Of a DNA stretch of 64,000 nucleotides, positions 21,300 through 33,358 are shown piece by piece. How positions within the stretch are numbered: the stretch's first letter is position 1; each line of letters opens with the position of its first letter. This DNA is from Notospermus geniculatus. Taxonomy: Eukaryota; Nemertea; Pilidiophora; Heteronemertea; Lineidae. The DNA lies in the NCBI GenBank assembly GCA_002633025.1, contig NMRB01000726.1:124001-188000 (forward strand). The letters are read 5' to 3'. The position numbers and the translations under genes were made by a program. The notes under the pieces were generated by a model. That model was not told the origin of the DNA, made no database searches, and saw only the letters and a list, made by a program, of their open reading frames with translations.

Positions 21300-22888
21300 T
21301 ACTCACACAAATTCCCAGTACCATTCCAGCATCATCATGAAATACAGCAGGATTTTCCAGCGCTGGTTTGGTGTCTAGGAATTCCCCAGTGTAATTTTGG
21401 TGTCAGGGACACTGGCAGGCCAGTGTTCCTTTGGTACCAGTCCAGTTGTTCTCCTTTCTCTAAGTCAGTCCAGTGTCACTAGTTTCATGGAGCACTGTGA
21501 TGTCAGTGGTCCCTAGTGCGTGGTAAGTGGAGCCCCCTTCATTGTCAAGTTTCTGATGGGCACTTGCAACGGGGGGGGGGGGGGGGGTNGGATGTCATAA
21601 TGAATAAGCAAGCATCTTCTCCTTGACTGTAAATTCCAAATGAAAATTGCAAACGACCTTCACTGAGGTCGAAATTAGTGTATCACTAATGAACTGAAAA
21701 TACCCTACCTCAGATCATCCTTTGCAATGCCCCCTGGCAGGGACTTGGAGAATCACTTGACAGCACCAGGTTTATCCTTATACAGAAATACATCCAAACA
21801 CTTGTTTCATCCAAATATTTCCTCTGGACCTTATAGGTGGTGTTAATTATTAGGAATTTCCCCAGCATACAATCCTCATGAGTCGACGCCCGAGCGTTCA
21901 GCAACCAGTGCAAGGTAGAGCTTACCTTACACCCAACGAACATGAGAACTTGAAAGCATACCACGGTGAAATGAAGCCATGTTTTTCTATCAAGCGCTCG
22001 TGTTGTGTTAATTGGTGAAATTGTGACGGAAGTAAACAAATCAATTAGGCCCAGGTGCGAGCAACCAATACTTAGAGAGATTAGACAGAATTTCAGGAAA
22101 TTCATCAGCCACGTTTTTAATCGAATCGTCCTTGTGAGAAAAAAAGTGCGGAAATGATCATATGGTCATTTGGATGCGGAAATGCATTGATTAGCAAACC
22201 GTGTATTGGATTTTCATCAAAACAAAACCAGGATTCCATCTCTGGCAACTTTTCGTAAGTTTACTGGTAGCCACAGAGTCAGCTGCATGACTAGACACTA
22301 CCACCAATGCCATACTATGATGACAATGATTACGCCCGAAGGATTGAAATCCATGTTGGGAGCAAACGATAATGGTTTCTGAATTTTAAGGATATATCTC
22401 TCGGTTTTTAAACAAATCTCAATCGGCGGGCCAATATTGCCACAAGCCTGAATCCACCCATCTGCAGAAAAATTAAAGTCCAATAGAATTTCTAGGCCCC
22501 TAACTAATGTTAGTCATAAATGCTACCAAAAGCAGCTACATGCAAAAAAACTACATGTAAAACTCGACCAAGAATTTCAAAGATTGTGAAAAAGAAGCAC
22601 TTTATTTTCTTGTGGCTGTCTTTAAATGTGAAAATCTGGCAGCTTTTGGAAGGTGTGATGTTTCTCACTGGCTATAATCTCAACTATAAATGGCTTCAGA
22701 GGATATGTCAATTAATCTGTCACAGGTGTAACATACCGTAACCTCCTGTGATACCCGGCTACCATTCGATCACTTAAGCTCCTGGTGTCAGATATCTTAG
22801 ATTTTGTCCAGGGCATTATGGGATCATAAAATACCGTCTAGTCAGCTGACGATGTAAATTCTAATGCAGTTTATAGGGTGTCGTCTTT
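21300..22888. other. Gene-free stretch
   Basis: Contains a 17-base G run with an ambiguous base (21571-21589), CCAGTGT-rich simple sequence at about 21400-21520, and otherwise single-copy DNA. The 131-codon minus-strand frame ending near 21710 has no recognisable domain or supporting context. TACATGTA occurs at 22552-22559. Confidence 0.35.
21571..21589. repeat. Poly-G run with ambiguous base
   Basis: Seventeen G, then T and N. It is probably a sequencing-limited homopolymer. Confidence 0.9.
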
Positions 22889-23337
22889 AGCCCCTTTCAC
22901 ACCAGGCCTACTACGTACAGTTGCAAAGTGCGGCTACACCGAGCAATACGCTGGACTACGTGGCAATAAGCCGAGGGATGCAAAGGGGTATGCAAATGGT
23001 CGCAAAAAATTAACCATGTGTAATTTGTTCGCGTACTTTCGGTGTAGAGCACTGGACGCAGAAAGTACGCAGTTTTTATGCAAGTCTACGCAACACTTCG
23101 CTACTGTACGCCATGCCTATGCAATAGTACGCTACCCTACGACAGTCCGACAAAAAATCCTTTGAGGCTGGCGTAGCATTACGTATGGAAGTGTTGCGTA
23201 CTTTTGCTTAGTGTGGGTTCAGGGACTATGCTGATCCTGTACGTAGCAACATCTATTTCATGAGTACGCAGCATAATTTTGGCGTACTGACTACGCCACA
23301 CAATACAACTCTAGGCAGATCCGGAGTGAAAGGGACT
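22889..23337. mobile_element. MITE, AGCCCCTTTCACACC ends, copy 1
   Basis: The left end AGCCCCTTTCACACCAGGCC and the diverged right end GATCCGGAGTGAAAGGGACT are inverted. Internal blocks (GTAGAGCACTGGAC, TACGTGGCAATA) match the copy at 46927-47386. Target duplications have decayed in this older copy. Confidence 0.8.
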
Positions 23338-24067
23338 TCAGCCACGTAAGATGTTTCATTCTAAGCCCACCTCAGCCAATTGCTCAAGGCATCAGGCGTT
23401 TTTTGCTTTGTCGACGCAACATCGATAATGTCACGGAAAAAACACCGGCGGTCAAGCGGCTACGGATCCCGGGTCACCCATCTCTAGAACCTCCAACCAT
23501 CACCTCATGTCATTATCCCACCACTTGGAGACAATTGAATAAACAGAACTCTCTCAGGCGAAATTCGGTCTTAATTCGCTGTGGCAGCCGGTCACCATGA
23601 CAATTCTCTCGACCCTTCGTACACCGGTGTGGAAAACCTCATTACGCTAACTGTTCCAACGCAATACAAACTACGCTCCGCTAATTAACACCCCTGGCAA
23701 ACTGTTAGTGAGATTAGCCATGGCAACACAAGGCATCGAAACAACTAGAACAGAGGCACTGTCAATCAACGTTAATTATTAGTTGTATAATTTCTCCGAT
23801 AACTTCCGCTTTTGATGAAATTGACTTTTTTCGCGCCTGTCGGTAATGTCATTATTTGGGAGGGCACTGCGAGGGTTGACAGTCAAGACTGATTGGCAAG
23901 AAATTAAGGCATTTACCCATAACGATGCCGCAATGTGTATTAAGAGTATTTTTTAATCTAGTAAAGTGACAGAGCAGTGGAGCATGACATGCAATGACAC
24001 AAGATTTTGTTTTTGACTAGATTCAACTGAATTTGTTTTCAATAATCAATAGTGTTTTGAATGATTA
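23338..24067. other. Gene-free stretch
   Basis: Single-copy DNA with TAATTA-type motifs near 23770. No gene or element is recognised. Confidence 0.35.
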
Positions 24068-24186
24068 GGCCTGTATTCTGTAGAAGCCCCTTAACTCTAA
24101 GGTCCACTTTAAGCTTTTGTATTCTGCCCTGCAAACAATAGTGAAAGGTAAACCTTAGAGTAAAGGAAGCTTCTAGAATATGGCCC
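24068..24186. mobile_element. MITE, GGCCCGTATTCTAGAAGC family, copy 1
   Basis: GGCCTGTATTCTGTAGAAGC and GCTTCTAGAATATGGCCC are inverted, with paired inner blocks around ACTCTAAGGTCCACTTTAAG. It is closely related to 24198-24462 and 52686-52808. Confidence 0.75.
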
Positions 24187-24197
24187 TGAGACACCCT

Positions 24198-24462
24198 GGC
24201 CCGTATTCTAGAAGCTTCCTCAACTGTAAGGTTTACCTTTAGCTATTGTTTGCAGGGCAGAATTAAGGAGTTAAGGAGGCTTCTACAGGGTGGGCCAGAG
24301 AAAGCGTCCCTCGAACAATAGGGAAACAATAGAAATGCTATTGTTCGAGGGACACTTTCTCTGGCCCACCCTGTAGAATACAAGCCTTAAAGTTTTTGTG
24401 TTCTGCCCAGCAAACAAGGTAAACCTCAAGTTAAGGAAGCTTCTACTTCGAGAATACGGCCC
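24198..24462. mobile_element. MITE, GGCCCGTATTCTAGAAGC family, copy 2, interrupted
   Basis: GGCCCGTATTCTAGAAGCTT and GAGAATACGGCCC (right end) are inverted. The element is broken by the younger insertion at 24286-24373. It sits 11 bp from copy 1. Confidence 0.75.
24286..24373. mobile_element. Near-perfect palindromic MITE, 88 bp, nested
   Basis: CAGGGTGGGCCAGAGAAAGC pairs with the right end, and the arms continue through GTCCCTCGAACAATAG with one mismatch, leaving a loop of about 12 bases. TA flanks both sides (24284-24285, 24374-24375). It shares its end motif with 15902-16085. Confidence 0.9.
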
Positions 24463-24709
24463 AAAAATACCATGAGAAGTTAAGCTGAGCTTGATTTACA
24501 ACTTCTGAGGACACAATAACCCAAGTCTGGTTGCATGTTTATCCTGATTATCAGAGATTATTCACCAGAAAGAATTGAAAATTGAAAATCGAATCTCCCT
24601 CCAAATTCAGATGACATCATCAACACCATCGATTGAGTCATCCACAGTAAAGGTATAGTCCCATTGCGGGTATTGGGAAATACCCCTCGTAGCTTGCAGA
24701 CGTAAGGTA

Positions 24710-24892
24710 CAGTGGAACCTCCCTTTAGCGGACACCTCTGCCAGGAGGACACCTCTCTATTAAGGACACCAAAGTTCAGTCCCAAATTGACCGTTTCTAT
24801 TAATTTTGACCTCTGTAATCAGGACGCCTCTCAATTAAGGACAGCATTTGTCAGTCCCAGAGGTGTCCATCCTTAATACAGAGGTTCCACTG
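24710..24892. mobile_element. MITE, CAGTGGAACCTC ends, TA duplication
   Basis: CAGTGGAACCTC and GAGGTTCCACTG are inverted, with TA on both sides (24708-24709, 24893-24894) and inner GGACACCTCT/AGAGGTGTCC pairs. The ends resemble pogo/Tigger-type Tc1/mariner elements. The right TA is the start of TACCGGTA (24893-24900). Confidence 0.85.
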
Positions 24893-24894
24893 TA

Positions 24895-25541
24895 CCGGTA
24901 TATTCTGAGTTAGATTTTCAACTCTTGTTTTTGATAACAATTATTATGTTTTATACGGTTTTCATACAAATTCATTGAGTTAACCCCCCCCCCTCGTAAT
25001 TCGCAACACGTTCACAGTTCATTGTTCTCTCTCAAATGACGGCAATGGTAAACTCCGATCGGCGACAAAACAGGATCCAATATCAGAAGGAAACAATTTC
25101 AATAGCTCAACAATGAATCAGTGCAGCGCATACCATGTATCAAGAAAAATGTGACTTTTCTATATACAACTTTTTAGCCACAGGATAATTAGGAGAGCCA
25201 TTATTTGCAATTAAACCCGCACAAACTTTAGAATGCTATGAATTATTTTATTATTATGATATCCAAATGTACAAGACCTAAAACAAATCTTTATGGGACC
25301 ACTTTCTGAATTAGGCATTATTTACACATACACGCATCAAATATGTCCACATACAAGAGACAAACTGTTTGTGAGAATTGGCTAATTAATATAATGGCTA
25401 CGTAATTGGAAATAAATTGCTTGTCCCACACACAGCTACAGAAAGTACTACCGCCATATGTAGACCTATAATTTATATCTGTCATTTATTACGGAAGAGT
25501 CTGACTTGCGTGTGACCATGGACAAGTCACTCTCTTGGAAT
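24895..25541. other. Gene-free stretch
   Basis: A+T-rich single-copy DNA. No gene or paired ends are seen. Confidence 0.35.
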
Positions 25542-25549
25542 GGTGTATG

Positions 25550-25950
25550 ACACACTTGACACTAGATGGCGTTATCTTCTATAACACCACTAGCGCATGT
25601 GCTAGGTTTCCATCTTGAAAGTAGTGCAGATTACTACATTTTGGTAAAGGTTTTTAACCATCGTGAACAGGCCAGCCGTGTCACCGCCAACCCAGTGGCA
25701 TCTACGCTAGATGATAGATGATGTTGAAAAGTGGTGCTGTTGGGTTCAAGGCGAATATTTTCAGACTAAAAAGACTTCGTGTTGATAACAAGTGGTATTA
25801 GAAATGAACTGAATACTAATTAGAAAGAATTGTGTGATTAGGCCGACCGAACTATTTCTACTTACGCGCCGGCAAAATCCAAAATGGCGGCCTTCCACCT
25901 ACGCTAGTGGTGAAATGAGGCACGATATTTTGCCGCTAGTGTCAAGTGTG
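25550..25950. mobile_element. hAT-like MITE with 8-bp duplication
   Basis: CACACTTGACACTAG and CTAGTGTCAAGTGTG are inverted and further arm pairing continues (CACCACTAGCG / CGCTAGTGGTG). GGTGTATG flanks both sides (25542-25549, 25951-25958). An 8-bp target duplication is characteristic of hAT elements. No transposase is present. Confidence 0.8.
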
Positions 25951-25958
25951 GGTGTATG

Positions 25959-26832
25959 TGCAATCACAGTGCCCTCTATAGGAGCAGTCATCCACGCTTA
26001 TTGCCAAAAGATGGCAGCAACGTTCTAGCAGACGACCAACACAAAAGAAAATTCTTCTCTTGATCGGTGCTCAATCAAGCATGAACAGGTCTGCTATTGA
26101 ATTGGGCCGTAGTGACACCTATTGGTCAACTGACAGCTCCTCTTGACTTGGCTTTATATTGCCTTCTAGTTGTAGCAATGGTTCGGCAAGGGCAAGTGTA
26201 CCTCAGCAGTGTTGTACTTTTATCAAGAATGAACAGAATTTTTCAAATTTTCAAGAACTTCGAAGAATTTGCGTTCGGCATCCATGCCCACTCTTGCACA
26301 AACTAAAGAACATTGCCTGGAAAATAACGGTTCTCTCAAAAGACTAGTCAAATCGCTGAGGGACTAAATCAAGTTTCATTGTCATTTGACAGTTCACAGG
26401 CAGTCGAAAAGAAGACAACCGTTTTCCCATGGGTATCATTTCGCCACAAAAATGTGATTGTATTCCTCATGTTGCTCACTCATAAAGATTTCTCCTCAGC
26501 ATCGACTACAATTAAACTTCAATGCAATTCATCAAATCAGGTAATCTTGTACGTTCTGTTAACGAGTTATTATTACAAAGAGGCGATCTAATAAGCTGCG
26601 CAGTAACAAGTTATCTTTCACAAATGAAATTTGCGTTTTTTCTTTAATTCATCTCAAAGAAGGTTTCTGCTCATCAGAATGAAATCTTAGATAAAAGGAA
26701 AATTTAGATTTTATGACAATAAGAATTTTATTCCTTTGCAACGATGAATGGTCTGTTTTTAACCACGTTTTCTTTCTCAGCTAAATCTTGATATTGAAAC
26801 TGGATGTTAGACTTTAATTTTAAAAAAAGATT
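25959..26832. other. Gene-free stretch
   Basis: Single-copy sequence. Short open frames near 26100-26350 show no recognisable domain. Confidence 0.35.
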
Positions 26833-26836
26833 TTAA

Positions 26837-27084
26837 CCCTTTAACTGGGTAGCACGTCATATTACGTCATCACAAAATCCGGGGAACCCCCGAAAACACC
26901 CGAGGATCTCAGCTGGTGTAGGACGTAATAGTACGCCCTCAAGGAAATGGTGCTTCACATTGCGTAGGACGTTATATCAGGTCCTGAACCTTATGTGTCA
27001 AACACTTTTTTTGGCAATTTTTTTTCTAAGAAAGAAATTTTTTTTCAAAAATTTTTTTCAAAAATTAATTACACAGTTAATGGG
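26837..27084. mobile_element. MITE with TTAA duplication (piggyBac-like)
   Basis: CCCTTTAACTGGGT and ACACAGTTAATGGG are inverted with two mismatches and flanked by TTAA (26833-26836, 27085-27088). TTAA targets with CCCWTT ends fit piggyBac-type elements. The interior has three imperfect ACGTCATATTACGTC-like motifs and T-rich runs. Confidence 0.8.
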
Positions 27085-27088
27085 TTAA

Positions 27089-29331
27089 TTCAGTGTTTTT
27101 TTACAATAATTCTTCTGGATATTATCCATCCACTCTCATTCAATGCGTTAGGACTTCTTAAGTACGTACCAAGCCGCCCTAAACAAAAGACCAATGAACA
27201 CACTCGATCAAAGGTATCGCCACGAGTTCTATGGTCTCATTACCCTGGGTGGTCAAAAAAGCGACTAATTTACCATAGGCTAGATGAGTTGAATAGGCAA
27301 GTGTGCCATCTTCAAAAGATAACGCACCACACATACTCGTTAATGACCCTAACCATCTTTTATTTTTTAACCAAGACATTATCGGGATGAACATTTTCGA
27401 CCACACACCGACAACCATAACATTGCCTACCTGTCCTAGTGCATTATGGGTAGCTGGTGGAGAAGGCGAACACACTATGACAAGATAACAACTACGGGAG
27501 TGAAGAAGATCATATTTTAGAGTTTTCGAGAGAAGCATTTTCTCTACCATGCCTGATTTGTTGAATGAGCTAATAATTCATGGCATGTTCCAATCTTTTA
27601 CTCTTTAATATCACTGATGAAGATGATGTTTGATTTAGAGACCATTCACAGCCAGAGGTGGCCCAACTGATAGTGCCCTATCCTAGATAATCAACAGAGT
27701 GGTCCTACATGACATCTTAAAACAAGGAACCCTAGAAAACTGACAAGCAATCTAGATGATCAACATTACCCCTTCTGACAAGACTTCTGCAGGGGCCCTG
27801 CATGAATTTATAATGACCCCTGATAAACCCACTGCTGAAACCCCTGCAAAACCCCCTGCCTTAAAGTGAGGGATGACCAACACTGACACCTTTTGACAAG
27901 GAGCTGAACTGCCATAAGGCACTCAAACTGTCTCTCCACAACAGTGACCATGAAAGCTGTGAACTTTGTCACCAGTGAAAAGACTTTCTATGACAAAAGC
28001 AACAAAGGAGAAAAAATAAGATTTTTAAAACATCCAAACTTATTAAAAGTTTTCATCTTCCAATACTTACCTCACTGTGTTGTAATCCTCGCGGGCACTT
28101 TTCAACAAAATGATAAAGAATGAGAAGATCCGAAGTAAATCGCCATGAAAAAGCATCCAGTTTGCCTTATAAAGCCAGTCTGAAAGCCAGAATGGTCCAA
28201 CTCCAATATTTTTCACCTCTACAGAAGCCACAGATTTTCAAATGTCCCTGGATGAAATGAAATGTACATATGGCCACAACTCTAGATGATTTCAGTACCG
28301 GTATAAGGATTGAATCTTGAAGTCCTCACAGTTTCACTTCTTGTGAAGAAATTGGCACTCTATGTAACAGAATGAACTTCCTTGTAGAAAGGTGAAAACA
28401 GGTGACATGTTCACTGTGTGGGTCAAAAGATGAATCCGATATATAAGACTGTGAACAAAGCTCATACATGTACCTGTATCATGAAGGCCAGAAACGATTC
28501 TGATTGAAACATTTACACACGCTCCAGTAACATATTACGATGCACCTCATTTGACCAAATGAGGCCAAATTCACCATAAATGGGTTAATTACCATCAAAG
28601 TTCCCAGTGTCCTAATTAAGCAAACAAAATTTAAGACCTATTTACTCAGATTTTCAAATCACTTTACAAAAATCTTAAAATGCAGATAAAAACCCATGAA
28701 TAAATATTTTCTGAAGATAGCCAAAAAGTTGGGTGACTACCCCATATCTTTTGTCAACAGAACTATCAGCAATGAATAGCAATGTTTTGTGACATGTACC
28801 ATAATTAGGAACATTTAAATTTTGTTATGCAGGAATGCTTAATAAAGGCACCAATCTAGATAATTGAGTGTCCAGGGTATGCGAATAATTATCAACATTT
28901 TGAAAAAGAATCAAATAAATTGTGTCGAATTAACAGCAATTATGTGCTTTAATTATATAGTTATTACTGACTTAATTATATATAATTCCTTCAGTAACAT
29001 CATGCTGGAAAATTTCGTAATTAAAACCTGTTTAGTAGTCGCGTCACTCAAAGCAAACACAGAAATTTGTGTACTCACAGGAATCAAGGCACCACTACCA
29101 TGGATTTTTTTATGTCCATTTTGAGCATGAAATTCTGTATTATCTTATCTAGAAGAGATATTCAGTTGTTTTCATGTAGCCAAAATGAAACCATGTTGGT
29201 ACCCCATGATTTGAGTTTCCGTCAAAAAAATCCTAATTCAGTGTTCAATCTCAGTGGTCTTTGTAGCACAACAGTAAGCTGATTTAGGTGTGACATGCAT
29301 GCAACCGTCTAACAACATGAAGGTCTCCAAG
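27089..29331. other. Gene-free stretch
   Basis: Mostly single-copy and A+T-rich. A 123-codon minus-strand frame (27179-27550) has no recognisable motif. TACATGTA occurs at 28465-28472 and TACCGGTA at 28296-28303. Confidence 0.35.
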
Positions 29332-29551
29332 ACACCAAGGTCACCGAGAAACCAAGGTCACAAAAACACCAAGGTCACCAAAATACCAAGTCACTAAAGA
29401 CACCAAGGTCAGAAAAACGCCAAGGTCACCAAAATACCAAAGTCACTAAGACACCAAGGTCACAAAAACACCAAGGTCACCAAAATAGCAAGGTCACCAA
29501 AACAGCAAGGTCACAAAAACACCAAGGTCACCAAAACACCAAGGTTACCAG
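29332..29551. repeat. 17-bp tandem array of CCAAGGTCA motifs
   Basis: Thirteen units start every 17 bases from 29335 to 29539, with consensus CCAAGGTCACCAAAAYA. Eight contain CCAAGGTCA exactly, two GCAAGGTCA, and three have one change. CCAAGGTCA matches the FTZ-F1/SF-1 monomer consensus YCAAGGYCA. The array is real; receptor binding is inference. Confidence 0.9.
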
Positions 29552-31095
29552 GACAGGACCAAGAAAACCTGAACAGCTCATCCAAGGAGAAAGATTAAGG
29601 TCTTGATTACACAGAACGTCCAGCAAAATGGTCAAATGGAAATACACAGAAAGTGAAAATAGCCAAATCAGAGGGTCTGAATAGGCCTAAGACAATTATT
29701 CCAAGGTGCCACCTTTCAAAGCAAACTGGCACATCAAGTTGAAAACAACACCAACAATGAGTACAAGAGTAAAGGATGCACAATATTACCAAGGCTGACA
29801 AAAAACTCCCCGCTTTTGGATAATCACGTTAGAGAGTTTTCCGTGTATAATCCTCATATATATATTGTGTACAAACACAGAGTGGTCTCCCCGTTGATGA
29901 ATTATTGGCATCTGCGACTAATTTGTCATTAAGTCACATTATTTACCCAGGAAATGTTTTAGTATTTCTATTGTGTGACTGTAGTCAATAAAACACGGCC
30001 TGCCTCAATCTCGGCTCATAAAATGCTGCGGAGGCTGGCCTGAGCTCCCATCACAGAAACGCAGGAAACGTACAGAAATGTGACGTAGTCCATGCGACTT
30101 CCTTCTAATATACTCAGTTGTGACTTAAAAAATAGGAACTGACTTATTGTCAAAATAGGAATTGACTTTCTAACTACCGGTTATTGCCCTTTCCAAACAA
30201 TGCTCAACACTTACTGAAAGAAAGCCTACTCAAGATACACAGCGTACCGTTTCGGTACTTCTTTACCGCCATTCATTGTCTGAAGAGTTTTGAGCCGTTC
30301 ACAAACTTCCCATATTGTGCATTTCTTGTTTGTCACAAGTATCAACATGAAATCTTGAAATCAACACCTGCAGCGTCAGCATTATTCAACCTTTGTTAAC
30401 AGTACTATAATATTAGAGACCAGCACCCACTGACGATGCTTTCTTGCCAAACTTGTAAAAAAGATGGCCTCCTCTTGTTTTCCATTTCTCTTTAGACAGT
30501 GAGTTTTCTTTACAAATCAACAACAGCCATTTGAAGATGCGTCCATCAACTTGCGTATTACACTATTCCCAAATGAGACGACCTCGTTTATGATCATACG
30601 ACTGCCAGCGATGGATCGCGTTGGCCAAATGAACGGTGAAAACAAATCACTAAGATGACAAACAAAATATCCAATAATCGCCAGAGATTTGGACATATTT
30701 CCATACACAAGACGTCATGCAAAAATCTTACGCCATTCATGCATAACTAACGTTAACCAATCAGAATGGAGCAATTCTAATCTAGCGTCGGAAGCAAATG
30801 TCGAATATTTCTTACCTAAATGTGGCAATACGTGTATAAACAATACAATATATCACATATTGCGATATCTCGGATTTGTTCAGACGTGTCAGAGGTCGTA
30901 AGAGGATTGAAGGACATAGTCAGTCTGCCGTCAATGCTCAACATCAGGAGTCAGGGCATGTTGTCAGTTTTCTTGGCTATCATGGCCGATTCTGATCCCC
31001 GTCAGAGTGGGAATATTCTCACACTGTCTGAGAAAAATGACCATTTTCAGGCATTTCTGAACATGTCCGTCGCCTGTGCGCAGCAACGTAACAAA
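29552..31095. other. Gene-free stretch
   Basis: Single-copy. No gene, element or tandem repeat is recognised. TAGGCCTA occurs at 29682-29689. Confidence 0.35.
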
Positions 31096-31098
31096 TAA

Positions 31099-31437
31099 GG
31101 GGCCGTCTCAAAATTGTTTTGATGCCAAAAAAGACGAAGTGACTTCGTCTGGGGGGAGGGGGTTCTCAATTTGGGGAAGCCCACTTCATCTTTTTTGAAA
31201 ACATTGGCATCAGTCTTTTTTACAGGAGAATGACTTTTTTATATGCAGTCTTCAGAAAGGAACAAGGTTCTGGCTGCATGGGCCTACTATGGACTGTATG
31301 AGTCATAGCTATAAACTTCCAACATGGATGAAGCCAATGTCAAGTGGCCACTTTCATCTTTTCAAGGGGGAAAGGGTCAGAGAAAAGATGAAGTCACTTC
31401 ATCATTTTTGGCATCAATGTAATTTTGAGACGGCCCC
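31099..31437. mobile_element. MITE, GGGGCCGTCTCAAAATT ends, TAA duplication
   Basis: GGGGCCGTCTCAAAATT and AATTTTGAGACGGCCCC are perfect inverted ends. The arms extend past GATGCCAAAAA and GAAGTGACTTC. TAA flanks both sides (31096-31098, 31438-31440), as in PIF/Harbinger elements. Confidence 0.88.
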
Positions 31438-31440
31438 TAA

Positions 31441-32164
31441 ACCAACCTCATCACGACCCTCTCAATTTTCAACCATATTTCACAATTCCTCAATCAAAAG
31501 GTACCAGCTTCATCCCCTTATTTTCAAATACTTTCTATTGTAAACCACGACACTGACCTTGTGTTTTCTGGTATCGCACATGAATCTTGGATCTTGGACT
31601 CGGGTCGCCATGGTAACAAGAAAGGTTCTTTTTAATTACGACTTTGGTCATGTGTCAGATTTGGACTAATTTCCCATGATTCATGACCGTGCACATTTCT
31701 CATCAGGCCGTATGAACGTCTTAGGTAACCCGACCGCAAAAACCTGATGTGATGTGCGTCCTGATCGTTCATAATTAACCTAACTTGGCACTCTCGCCGA
31801 TTACCATGTCCAGGCTTAGTTTCGGCTGACTTCGCACTAATTGTGAACTTGTTAATTTATAAGACTTAGGCCGTTTAGTGCGTGGTGGTCTTTCATCATC
31901 GGTCGGTGGAAGAAAATGTGTTGATATGAGCCACAAGTCGAATAGTGAAGTCACAAATCATTGACTTTTTTATACCATTTGAGATTAATCAAATATTTTA
32001 TGGTTTTGGCCAGTTTAGAACTGATTGTGATCCGACGATTTCTCAGAAAGTCTTGGGCACCAGTCCAGACGATCAACTCATCGTAAACAAGGAACAAGCC
32101 AGCAGATCATAAACAATGAATCAAATATCTGACTAATTTTGCATGGGGGGCAAATCTTTAGTCC
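31441..32164. other. Gene-free stretch
   Basis: Single-copy DNA between two MITEs. No gene is recognised. Confidence 0.35.
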
Positions 32165-32167
32165 TAT

Positions 32168-32650
32168 AGCCCCGTTTACACTGGTCACGGAAAAAGCGAT
32201 CCGTGCTCGGACCGGTCCTGTCCCACTTCGTCATCTGGCGATCTGCCCCGTTTACATTAGCACAATGGAACCGAGCCAGTTGGCGGGTGCCACGAGCTCT
32301 CCCGTCAGTTCAGTCAATCGGAGGTACGATAAATCAAACGACGACAACAACAAAATGGATGCCTCCATGCAAAAATCACTCAGAAATCCCCGCTAATGAC
32401 GTCATTCATAATTCGCGCATGTGCAGAACACAATTTAGCAACCGTGCCAAGATCGGTTACTGTTACACAGCAGTGTTATCGAACGATCCGTGCTTGACCG
32501 GTCCGAGATGGCCTCCAACTGGTGGTCTAGGCTTGGTTCAGTTTGGAACCGTTCCTGGCACGCTTGTCCTGTTTTCACTTGCTATTTTTTTGGCGATCCA
32601 TTCTCGGACCGGTCCGAGATCGGTTATTTTTCCTCAGTGTAAACAGGGCT
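32168..32650. mobile_element. MITE, AGCCCCGTTTACACTG ends
   Basis: AGCCCCGTTTACACTGGTCA and the right end CTCAGTGTAAACAGGGCT are inverted, with a further CTCGGACCGGTCC block near each end. TAT flanks both sides (32165-32167, 32651-32653). The 150-codon open frame inside is an artefact of the G+C-rich arms. CGGTACGG/CCGGTCCG sequence near 9840-9905 may be a relative. Confidence 0.85.
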
Positions 32651-32653
32651 TAT

Positions 32654-33358
32654 GAACTCAGACCTGATTTTCATCCTGACTTGATCAGACAGGCAAGCAA
32701 TTAATGACCGGAAGGTCGAACAACATGAAAAGAACCTGCACAGAGAACCAAAGATGCCTTTAATTTAAGGCGGCTCCCCATATGCCGGTTAAAAACCCTT
32801 GGTTCGTGCTGAGTGAAATCGAAGCCGATGAAAAATTCACCTGCGATCATTATTTTCCTTACCAAGCGCTTAATTGCCAACTACTGGGTCTGATCAAGGT
32901 GGGATTCCTCCAAGCTGATAGTGTTTATTACCCAACTATAAACTCACCTCCGGCGTCAAGTTCAGGTGAAGCTGAGCCAAAATCATGCCTGTAATCTACG
33001 CACAGCAACACATGGAATGGGGCTCAACATCATCAGGAACTGGCGTTCAGTTTCAAAGATTAGTAAAGGTCAAGGAAGTGAAGTCATTCCAAATTTTCTC
33101 ACCCGCTATAATTTTTCTTCCACCCGAGCAACAAAAATTAGAGAACCAACGTGAAGCCATTGTATCTTAATTACAACGGACACAGGGAACTAGATGATGT
33201 TTTTCTCACGGAACATTTTCAGAATCAAATAGTCTAATATTTGAGGTGAAGAACAAGTCCATAATTGCTACGATGGAAGGCAGACAACTGATCTTTCAGA
33301 AACATGAAAATCATTTCAATTATTCTGCGTGCCCGGGATAATAATTATCCACATTAAA
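32654..33358. other. Gene-free stretch
   Basis: No gene or paired ends are seen. Confidence 0.35.

Noticed and set aside
29332-29551. A CRISPR-like array
   Set aside because: Units are 17 bp with no unique spacers. It is a simple tandem repeat in animal DNA.
32203-32655. 150-codon plus-strand frame, the longest without N
   Set aside because: It coincides with a MITE, beginning just inside one arm and ending just past the other. The arms are G+C-rich and so lack stops. No known domain.
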